A stretch of DNA of 64,000 bases from Phycisphaerales bacterium (lineage in GTDB: Bacteria; Planctomycetota; Phycisphaerae; Phycisphaerales; UBA1924): positions 62,001 through 126,000 of the forward strand of contig DASPKU010000008.1 in the NCBI GenBank assembly GCA_035627955.1, read 5' to 3'. Position numbers and translations under genes: made by a program. The notes beneath the pieces were generated by a model. That model was not told where the DNA came from. It worked only from the letters and a program-made list of their open reading frames with translations, and did no database searches. This document shows, piece by piece, positions 15,790-22,539 of the stretch. Every line of letters starts with the position of its first letter. Positions within the stretch are counted from its first letter, which is position 1.

Positions 15790-16737
15790 ATGGCGCGTCC
15801 AATCTGGAAAGGCTCCGTGTCCTTCGGCCTCGTGACGATCCCCGTTACCCTCTTCTCCGCCGAGAATCGCGAGGAGGAGCTGCACTTCAACCTGCTCGAT
15901 TCCCGCAACCACGCCAAAATCAAGTACAAGAAGGTCAACGAAGCGACGGGCGAGGAAGTCCCCTGGGACCAGATCATCAAGGGCTACGAGTACGAGGACG
16001 GCCAGTACGTCTTCCTCGGGGACGAGGACTTCAAGCGGGCCGCGGTGGACGCCACGCAGACGGTCTCCATCGAGGACTTCGTCGACCGTGACGCCATCAA
16101 GTACGTGTTCTTCGACAAGCCCTACTACCTCGTGCCCGGCAAGGGCGGCGAGAAGGCCTACGCCCTGCTGCGCGAGACCCTCAAGCGCACCGGCAAGGTC
16201 GGCATCGCACGCGTGGTGATGCGCACCCGCCAGTACCTCGCCGCGGTGATCCCCGAGGGCGACGCCCTCGTCATGGACGTCGTCCGCTACGCCAACGAGA
16301 TCCGCACGCCCGAGGAGGTCGGCATCCCCGAGGCGGTGGCCAAGGCCGGCAAGATCAAGCCGCAGGAGCTGGCCATGGCCGAGCAACTCGTCGAGACGAT
16401 GAGCGGCGACTGGGAGCCCGAGAAGTACCGCGATGAGTACAAAGACAAGCTGATGAAGTGGATCGAGCAGAAGGTCGAACGCGGCGAGTTCGGCCCGGCC
16501 GCGGGCGGCGCCGCCACCGAGGAGGAGGGCGAGGCACCCGCACCCATCAACATCATGGACCTGCTCAAGCGCAGCGTGGAAGGACGCGGCAAGGGCAAGC
16601 CTTCCCGCAAGGCCGCAACGGACGAGCCGCCAAACGGCAAAGCGGCGGGACGCAAGGCACAGGGGGGCACGAAGAAGAAGGCCCCGGCCAGATCAACAGG
16701 CGCCAAGAAGAAGACCACGCGTCGCCGCGCGGCCTGA
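15790..16737 (+). CDS. ku: Non-homologous end-joining protein Ku
   Basis: Bacterial Ku homodimer subunit, 315 aa: binds DNA double-strand ends as a ring and recruits LigD. The N-terminal MARPIWKGSVSFGLVTIPV is the family hallmark. The central barrel and bridge (FDKPYYLVPGKGGEKAYALL, IPEGDALVMDVVRYANEI) are complete. The last ~60 residues are Lys/Ala-rich (GTKKKAPARSTGAKKKTTRR), the usual disordered DNA-binding/LigD-contact tail. ATG 15790 begins exactly at family homology. LigD starts 13 bp downstream, so the two are co-transcribed. Confidence 0.96.
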   Translation: MARPIWKGSVSFGLVTIPVTLFSAENREEELHFNLLDSRNHAKIKYKKVNEATGEEVPWDQIIKGYEYEDGQYVFLGDEDFKRAAVDATQTVSIEDFVDRDAIKYVFFDKPYYLVPGKGGEKAYALLRETLKRTGKVGIARVVMRTRQYLAAVIPEGDALVMDVVRYANEIRTPEEVGIPEAVAKAGKIKPQELAMAEQLVETMSGDWEPEKYRDEYKDKLMKWIEQKVERGEFGPAAGGAATEEEGEAPAPINIMDLLKRSVEGRGKGKPSRKAATDEPPNGKAAGRKAQGGTKKKAPARSTGAKKKTTRRRAA

Positions 16738-16750
16738 CCGGAGGTGTTGA

Positions 16751-19700
16751 GTGCCCGCACGCCGGTCCACAACTCGCACGACAAAGAAGAGTGGGGGAGC
16801 TGCGGGCCGCAAGGCCGGCGTGTCCGGCGACCGCCCCACGATGCGCGCACGCACCGCCGCCGGCCGCGGCGCCGGCCTCACGGAATACAACGCCAAACGC
16901 CACTTCAACATCACCGCCGAACCCACGGGCAAAGCTAAAAAATCCGCCACGGGCCGCTCCTTCGTCATCCAGAAGCACGACGCCTCCCGCCTGCACTACG
17001 ACTTCCGCCTCGAGCACAACGGCGTGCTCCTGAGCTGGGCCGTGCCCAAGGGCCCGAGCCTCGACCCCGCCGAACGCAGCCTCGCCGTGCAGGTTGAGGA
17101 CCACCCCGTCGACTACGGCACCTTCGAGGGCACGATCCCCAAGGGCCAGTACGGCGGCGGCACGGTCCTCCTGTGGGACCGCGGCACGTGGGAGCCACTC
17201 GGCGACGTCGACGAGGCCCTCGCCTCCGGCAAGCTCAAGTTCAAGCTCCACGGCGAGAAGCTCCGCGGCGGCTGGACCCTCGTCCGCATGCGCGGCGGCA
17301 AGTACGGCGAAGACGGCAAGAACTGGCTGCTCATCAAGGAACGCGACGAAGAGGTCGTGCCGCACGCTAAAGGCGACGTCCGCGTTGACGAGCCCCTGAG
17401 CGTCAAGACCGGGCGCGACCTCGACGAAATCGCCGCGGCCAAGGACAACGTCTGGCAGAGCAACCGCCCCGAGAAGACCACCGCGAAGTCGAAGATCGCG
17501 AAGAAGGCCGCGGCGGTGAAGAAGCAGGCGCGCACACCTGCGGTCACCCCTCCGGAGCCCTTGCCCAAGAAAGTGGTTGGGGTGAGTTCGACCGACACAG
17601 GCAAGCGAAAATCGGGCGCAAGTCCGGCCGGCAGCATCGACGCCTCCTCCCTCAAAGCCGCCACCAAGGCCGACTTCCCCGACACGCCCTTCCCCCAGCT
17701 CGCCACCCTCGTAAAGGAGGCTCCCACCGGCGACGAGTGGGTCCACGAGGTCAAGTTCGACGGCTACCGCATCCTCGCCCTGAGCAATAAGAACAAGGTC
17801 CAGCTCCTCACCCGCCACGGCAACGACTGGAGCGACCGCTTCACCACCATCGCCGGAGGCGTCAAAGCCCTCGGCAAGACCCCCGCCGTGTTCGACGGCG
17901 AGGTCGTCGTCCTCAACGAGCACGGCCGCAGTGACTTCCAAGCCCTCCAGAACGTGCTCAAGGGCCTCAAGAAGCGGGCCCAGCTCATCTACTTTGTATT
18001 CGACCTCCTCTACTACGACGGCCACGACCTCACCCGCGTGCCGCTGCTGGAACGCAAACGCCTCCTCAAGCAGGTGCTCGCAAGCGCAGGCGACGACTCG
18101 CCCCTCCGCTACAGCGAGCACATCCAGGGGCACGGCGGCCAGGTCCTCGCCCAGGCCTGCCAGAACCAGCTCGAGGGCATCATCAGCAAGCGCGCCACCA
18201 GCCTCTACACACCCAAGCGCAGCAAGGACTGGCTCAAGGTCAAGTGCGGCAACCGCCAGGAGTTCGTCATCGGCGGCTACACCGACCCCGGCGGCAGCCG
18301 CATGCACTTCGGGTCGCTGCTGCTGGGCACCTACGACGCCAAGGGCGACCTCATCTTCAACGGCAAGGTCGGCACCGGCTTCGACTCCCGCCTGCTCGCC
18401 TCACTCCTCAAGCAGATGAAGCAGCACGAGGCCCCGCTGCCCGCTTTCAAGAACCCGCCCCGTGGCTACGAGGCCAAGGGCGTGCACTGGCTCAAGCCCG
18501 CCCTCGTCTGTGAGGTGCAGTTCTCTGAATGGACCAGCGAGGGCATTCTCCGCCACCCGTCATTCCAAGGCCTGCGCGAGGACAAGGACCCCCGCGAAGT
18601 CGTCCGCGAGAACCCCAAGATCGTGCTCGAGGAGGTCGACGGCACCGCGAAGGGAGTCACAGACACCCTGCCAGCACGCAAGCCGTCGGCGACGAGCCCC
18701 GAACGCAGTGAGCGGGCCTCTTCTCGCGGTTCTTCGCGTAGCGCACCCGGCCGCCGCGCTGGCGACCACCGCCCAACCTCCATCGAACGCGAGCGCGCCG
18801 AAGAAACGCCGCGCAAAGCCCCATCACGCACCAACGCCGCGCAGATCACCACCAAACCCTCCAAACCACCCAAGCTCGAAGAAGGCCCCGTCGCCGGCGT
18901 CACCCTCACGAATCCCCAGCGCGTCCAGTACCCCGAGTCCGGCGTCACCAAGCTCGAGCTCGCCCGCTACTACGAATCCATCGCCGACTGGGTCCTCCCG
19001 CACATGGTCCGCCGCCCCCTCTCACTCGTCCGCTGCCCCGCCGGACGCGAGAAGCACTGCTTCTACCAGAAGCACCTCAGCGACATGCTCCCCAAGTCCG
19101 TGCACGGCGTGCCCATCCGCGAAAAGAACGGCGTCGAGGAGTACGTCGCGATCGAGAACCTCACCGGCCTCGTCGGCCTCGTGCAGCTTGGCGTCCTCGA
19201 GATCCACCCCTGGGGCAGCCGCGAGGACGATGTCGAGCACCCCGACCGAGTCATCATCGACCTCGACCCCGGCCCGGGCGTCGAATGGGGCGAAGTCGTC
19301 GACGGCGCCCGCCTCGTGCGCGAGCGGCTCGATGACCTCGGCCTCGAGTCCTTCGTCAAGACCACCGGCGGCAAGGGCCTGCACGTCGTTTTCCCCATCC
19401 AGCGCCGCACCAGCTGGGACGACGTCAAGGCTTTCGCCAAGGCCATCGCCGACAACATCACCCGCGACCACCCCGACAAGTACCTGGCCGTGATGGCAAA
19501 GGCCAAGCGCACGAACAAGATCTTCGTCGACTACCTCCGCAACGGGCGCGGCGCCACCGCTATCGCCCCCTACTCCACCCGCGCCCGCGAGAACGCCACC
19601 GTGGCCACGCCCCTTTCGTGGGAAGAGCTCAGCGAGAACACCACGCCCGCGATGTTCAACGTTCGCACCGTCCCCCCGCGGCTGGCCAAGCTCAAGGAAG

Positions 19701-19774
19701 ACCCCTGGGCTGACATCGGCAAGCTCCGCCAGTCCATCACCGCCGCGGCCATGTCAAAGGTCGGCCTGCGATAG
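16751..19774 (+). CDS. ligD: Multifunctional DNA ligase D (phosphoesterase-ligase-polymerase)
   Basis: 1007-aa NHEJ enzyme. Starts with GTG at 16751, five nt after GGAGGT. Domain order is 3'-phosphoesterase (about residues 70-205; QKHDASRLHYDFRLEH, IPKGQYGGG), ATP-dependent ligase (about 300-620; nucleotidyl Lys335 in EVKFDGYRI, then DGEVV and GIISKR), and AEP-type polymerase/primase (about 715-1000; catalytic pair D837 and D839 in IIDLDPGPG). This PE-Lig-Pol order is that of Pseudomonas LigD, not the Pol-PE-Lig order of Mycobacterium. Two low-complexity linkers separate the domains: Lys/Ala-rich at ~235-295, and Ser/Arg/Pro-rich at ~635-715. All catalytic motifs look intact. Works with the upstream Ku to process and seal double-strand breaks. 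Confidence 0.96.
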   Translation: MPARRSTTRTTKKSGGAAGRKAGVSGDRPTMRARTAAGRGAGLTEYNAKRHFNITAEPTGKAKKSATGRSFVIQKHDASRLHYDFRLEHNGVLLSWAVPKGPSLDPAERSLAVQVEDHPVDYGTFEGTIPKGQYGGGTVLLWDRGTWEPLGDVDEALASGKLKFKLHGEKLRGGWTLVRMRGGKYGEDGKNWLLIKERDEEVVPHAKGDVRVDEPLSVKTGRDLDEIAAAKDNVWQSNRPEKTTAKSKIAKKAAAVKKQARTPAVTPPEPLPKKVVGVSSTDTGKRKSGASPAGSIDASSLKAATKADFPDTPFPQLATLVKEAPTGDEWVHEVKFDGYRILALSNKNKVQLLTRHGNDWSDRFTTIAGGVKALGKTPAVFDGEVVVLNEHGRSDFQALQNVLKGLKKRAQLIYFVFDLLYYDGHDLTRVPLLERKRLLKQVLASAGDDSPLRYSEHIQGHGGQVLAQACQNQLEGIISKRATSLYTPKRSKDWLKVKCGNRQEFVIGGYTDPGGSRMHFGSLLLGTYDAKGDLIFNGKVGTGFDSRLLASLLKQMKQHEAPLPAFKNPPRGYEAKGVHWLKPALVCEVQFSEWTSEGILRHPSFQGLREDKDPREVVRENPKIVLEEVDGTAKGVTDTLPARKPSATSPERSERASSRGSSRSAPGRRAGDHRPTSIERERAEETPRKAPSRTNAAQITTKPSKPPKLEEGPVAGVTLTNPQRVQYPESGVTKLELARYYESIADWVLPHMVRRPLSLVRCPAGREKHCFYQKHLSDMLPKSVHGVPIREKNGVEEYVAIENLTGLVGLVQLGVLEIHPWGSREDDVEHPDRVIIDLDPGPGVEWGEVVDGARLVRERLDDLGLESFVKTTGGKGLHVVFPIQRRTSWDDVKAFAKAIADNITRDHPDKYLAVMAKAKRTNKIFVDYLRNGRGATAIAPYSTRARENATVATPLSWEELSENTTPAMFNVRTVPPRLAKLKEDPWADIGKLRQSITAAAMSKVGLR

Positions 19775-19937
19775 CGGCGTCCACCGCACCCGCGCACCGG
19801 CCCGCGCGCAAGTCACGCAGCCGCACGCCTCACGCACACCTAAGCACACACTCACCGGGTCAGTACGGCCCGTTCACGCCCGTCTTTAGACTTGGTGACG
19901 ACTCAGCCCCACCCCGCTTCCGTGAAAGGGAACCCAG

Positions 19938-20222
19938 ATGAGCAGCATGAACACCGGCGACAAGGCCCAGCGCGGCCTCCAGGACGACCTCAACAGCCTC
20001 CGCGAGGACCTTTCCAACCTCCGCCAGGACGTCTCCAGCATGGCCAGCGACGTCTTCGGCGTCGCCCGTGAGGGCTTCGGCGGCGCAACCGAAAACCTCA
20101 AGAAGAAGGGCGTCGAGATGGCCGAAACCCTCGAGGAGCAGATCCACGAGCACCCCCTCGCCACCGTCGGCATCGCGTTCGGCATCGGCCTGCTCGTCGG
20201 CGCCCTCGTCCGCCGCAGCTGA
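19938..20222 (+). CDS. DUF883 (ElaB/YqjD-type) membrane-anchored protein
   Basis: 94-aa protein with an amphipathic, heptad-rich N-terminal part (LQDDLNSLREDLSNLRQDV) and one C-terminal TM helix (ATVGIAFGIGLLVGALV) ending in RRS. That layout, including the HPLATVGIAFGIG motif, is DUF883. In E. coli YqjD and ElaB are stationary-phase inner-membrane proteins that bind ribosomes through the N-terminus. First gene of a three-gene run resembling yqjD-yqjE-yqjK. ATG preceded by GAAAGGG. Confidence 0.9.
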   Translation: MSSMNTGDKAQRGLQDDLNSLREDLSNLRQDVSSMASDVFGVAREGFGGATENLKKKGVEMAETLEEQIHEHPLATVGIAFGIGLLVGALVRRS

Positions 20223-20236
20223 TTCGAAAGGACGCA

Positions 20237-20551
20237 ATGGTGGCCCGCATTTCGCAGTACATCGTGGGTGTCACCGACCTGCTCGAGGCCGAGGGAAGAT
20301 CCTTCCGCGAAGTCGCCCGCGCAGAAGGTCGCGACCTCAAGCAGGCCACCACCAAGGTGCTCCTCGGCTTTGCCGTCCTCCTCGCGGCCGCGCCCCTCGC
20401 GGTCGTCGGCCTAGGCCTGCTCCTGGCCGCTCTGTTCTGGGCACTCCGCGAGCCGCTGGGACAGCCCGCGGCCGCGGCCATCACCGGCGTCGTCACCCTT
20501 TGCCTCTGCGGCGGACTCCTATGGCTCTACAAGAAACTGACCACAAACTAA
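20237..20551 (+). CDS. Phage-holin-like / YqjE-type membrane protein
   Basis: 104-aa protein: a cytoplasmic amphipathic segment (LLEAEGRSFREVARAEGRDLKQA) followed by two TM helices (VLLGFAVLLAAAPLAVVGLGLLLAAL and AAAAITGVVTLCLCGGLLWLY). It matches the DUF1469/YqjE or 'phage holin family' type; there is no phage context, so it is not a lysis holin. It follows the DUF883 gene by 14 bp and overlaps the next gene by 31 bp. Role unknown, envelope stress assumed from synteny. Confidence 0.8.
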   Translation: MVARISQYIVGVTDLLEAEGRSFREVARAEGRDLKQATTKVLLGFAVLLAAAPLAVVGLGLLLAALFWALREPLGQPAAAAITGVVTLCLCGGLLWLYKKLTTN

Positions 20552-21051
20552 CCGTCGCCGAGGCCAAGGCCCGACTCATCGCCATCGGCGAGCAGGCCAA
20601 GGCCGAACGCGCCGCCAAGGGCCCCCTCGGCACCATGAAGGGCAAGGCCGTCGTTGGCGGCGCCGCCGCGGCCCTCGCCATCGGGCTCCTCATCGCCCGC
20701 CCCATGTTCGCGGGTAAAGACGATGAACCCCGCCCGCGCCGCCGCTCCCGCGGCTCGCGCGAGTGGTCCCCACGCTTCGACCGCTTCAAGGAGTCCTTCG
20801 GCCACTGGGGCGGCGAGACCGAGCGGGCCAAGAACGTCAAGAAGGCAGCAGTAGGGGGCCTCTCCCTCGGCCTCATGATGCAGCTCGCCAAGCCCCTGCT
20901 CCCGCACCTCGCCCAGTTCGCCGCCGCGAAGTACGCCCAGTACCGAATGGCCAAGGCACAAGCCGCGCAAGCCGCCGCCCACGAACAGGTCGCCAAGGCC
21001 CAGGCCGCCCAGGCCACGGTCGAACGCAAGCGCGCCGAAGAAGAGCTCTAG
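20521..21051 (+). CDS. Hypothetical membrane protein, third gene of the yqjDE-like run
   Basis: 176-aa protein starting at ATG 20521 inside the end of the holin-like gene (31-bp overlap, different frame). A TM helix (GKAVVGGAAAALAIGLLIARP) follows ~45 residues of charged sequence. Then come a basic Arg/Ser patch, a second weakly hydrophobic stretch (AVGGLSLGLMMQLAKPLLPHLAQF) and an Ala/Gln/Lys-rich helical tail (AQAAQAAAHEQVAKAQAAQA) likely to be a coiled coil. It occupies the place of YqjK in E. coli but I see no clear sequence match. Followed by a strong hairpin. Confidence 0.75.
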   Translation: MALQETDHKLTVAEAKARLIAIGEQAKAERAAKGPLGTMKGKAVVGGAAAALAIGLLIARPMFAGKDDEPRPRRRSRGSREWSPRFDRFKESFGHWGGETERAKNVKKAAVGGLSLGLMMQLAKPLLPHLAQFAAAKYAQYRMAKAQAAQAAAHEQVAKAQAAQATVERKRAEEEL

Positions 21052-21057
21052 CCCCAA

Positions 21058-21083
21058 AGCCCATGGACCAAGGTCCATGGGCT
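21058..21083 (+). terminator. Terminator of the yqjDE-like operon
   Basis: AGCCCATGGACC and GGTCCATGGGCT form a perfect stem (11-12 bp, minimal loop) seven nt after the last stop of the operon. Confidence 0.7.
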
Positions 21084-21107
21084 GTGCGACTTGCCAGCCA
21101 AAGAGAA

Positions 21108-21135
21108 AGAGCCCCGCGACTCCGCGCAGGGCTCT
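21108..21135 (-). terminator. Possible terminator of the secretin-TPR operon
   Basis: AGAGCCC and GGGCTCT pair, with an inner CGCG-actc-CGCG stem, 41 bp past the minus-strand stop at 21176. On the minus strand it is followed by TCTTTCTCTTTGG, a moderately T-rich tail. Confidence 0.6.
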
Positions 21136-21175
21136 CCCGGTTCCCATCCTGTACGTTGTCTCCGCGCGACGGGCG

Positions 21176-22456
21176 TTACTCCGCCTGCACCCCCGCGAAC
21201 GTCCCCTCCGAAGCGCTCAGCAGCATCCCTGCGTTGGCGTCCTGCGGGTTCACCCGCAGCGCTTCCGCAAAGCTCAGCCGCGCGGCCTCGTTCTGGTTGA
21301 GGTCCTGCTGGATCATCCCCAGCAGCACGAGGTTGTCGCTGGTGCGATCGATCTTGACCGCCGTCTCGATGCTCTTCTTCGCGCCCGCGAGGTCGCCCGA
21401 CTTCCGCTGGCTGAGCGCCTTGAGCACATAGCCATCCGGACGCGAGGGCGCCAGCGCGGTCACGCGATTCGCACACTGCTTCACCCGCGGATAGTCCCGC
21501 AGCATGTACGCCACCTGCCCCAGCTCCGCCCAGGCCTCGACATCCGAGGCGCCCGCCTGATCCAGCGTGAGGTTGATCAGGATCTCCCGCGCCTCCACCG
21601 GCCGGTCCAGCAGCACCAGGCACGTCGCCCGCATGTGCTTCAGGTCGCGCCGGTCCTTGTTGTCCTTGCCCAGCAGCAGGCGGTTGAGGTTGTACTCCGC
21701 CTCCGCGTACCGCTTGGTCGCGATCTGCGCCCGGATCAGGTCCTCGGTGATCGTCTGGTCATCAGGCTGGAGCAGGCGCGCCTCGTTGAACAGCGTCACC
21801 GCCTCCTCCGGCTTGTTCTGCATCATCGCGACGTGCCCTAGCGTCTGCCGGATGCCCGCGTTGTGGTCGAAGTTCGCCGAGTGCCCGTTCAGGTACGCCT
21901 GCGCCTCGTCCACCTTCCCCAGCTCGATCATCATCTCCGCGGCCGCGATCGCGTACTGCGGGTTGCTGGTGTCCAGCTCCGACGCCGCCACATAGTGCTC
22001 CAGGGCCTTCTCGCGCCGCTCGATGCGCTCGGCGATCGTGCCCAGGTAGTACTCGGCGTCGACGTTCTTCGGGTCGATCGCCTTGGCGAGCGCCAGGCAC
22101 TCATTCGCGCCCTCGATGTTCCCCATCTCCGCCAGAATGCGCCCGCGCAGCACGTGGCTGCGGGCCACATCGCGGTTAAGCGACAGCGAGTAGTCCACGT
22201 GCTTGAGCGCCTTGCGCAGATCGCCCGCGAGGAAGGCCTGCTCGGCCATCTTGAACTCGGTAGCCGCCTTGATGCCCTCCATCTTCATCTTCGCCGTGGA
22301 GTAATGCTCCGCCGTGCGGTTGCCGTGCGTGCCGCCGCACCCCTGGGCGTTGAGGAAGCCCCAGGCCAGGCCCGCCGTGACGGTGACTCCCACAGCGATG
22401 CGGACGGCCTGAGCCACGAGACGTGCGACGCTGCGGTTGTTGCTGACGGTGTGCAT
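21176..22456 (-). CDS. TPR-repeat protein with N-terminal anchor, partner of the secretin
   Basis: 426-aa protein. After an N-terminal hydrophobic segment (AVRIAVGVTVTAGLAWGFLN) comes AQGCGG, a possible though imperfect lipobox. The rest is a helical repeat array of about ten TPR units; typical pieces are ARSHVLRGRILAEMGNIEGA, AEYYLGTIAERIERREKALE and NLVLLGMIQQDLNQNEAARL. Start at ATG 22456, 6-7 nt after CAGGAG; the in-frame TTG two codons earlier is less likely. It sits 83 bp downstream of the secretin gene. TPR lipoproteins act as pilotins or assembly factors for secretins (PilF/PilW-like), a role inferred from context. Confidence 0.85.
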   Translation of the reverse strand: MHTVSNNRSVARLVAQAVRIAVGVTVTAGLAWGFLNAQGCGGTHGNRTAEHYSTAKMKMEGIKAATEFKMAEQAFLAGDLRKALKHVDYSLSLNRDVARSHVLRGRILAEMGNIEGANECLALAKAIDPKNVDAEYYLGTIAERIERREKALEHYVAASELDTSNPQYAIAAAEMMIELGKVDEAQAYLNGHSANFDHNAGIRQTLGHVAMMQNKPEEAVTLFNEARLLQPDDQTITEDLIRAQIATKRYAEAEYNLNRLLLGKDNKDRRDLKHMRATCLVLLDRPVEAREILINLTLDQAGASDVEAWAELGQVAYMLRDYPRVKQCANRVTALAPSRPDGYVLKALSQRKSGDLAGAKKSIETAVKIDRTSDNLVLLGMIQQDLNQNEAARLSFAEALRVNPQDANAGMLLSASEGTFAGVQAE

Positions 22457-22539
22457 GTTCAAGCTCCTGAATCTCTCGCGTATCTGCGGTTGTTAAGCGA
22501 AGCGGGGGGCCGCTGAGCCCCCCGCACCCGCGGTTGCTC

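Noticed and set aside
13878-15980. 700-aa minus-strand ORF
   Set aside because: Antisense of the PRC-barrel gene; Val/Ala/Leu-rich translation typical of a GC-rich shadow.
7697-19900. Recurring AGACTTAG / TTTAGACTT strings near 7700, 9925 and 19885 as a shared promoter motif
   Set aside because: Only three loose occurrences with inconsistent orientation and distance to genes.
20237-20551. Holin-like gene as part of a prophage
   Set aside because: No phage genes nearby; synteny with DUF883 indicates the YqjE-type housekeeping family.
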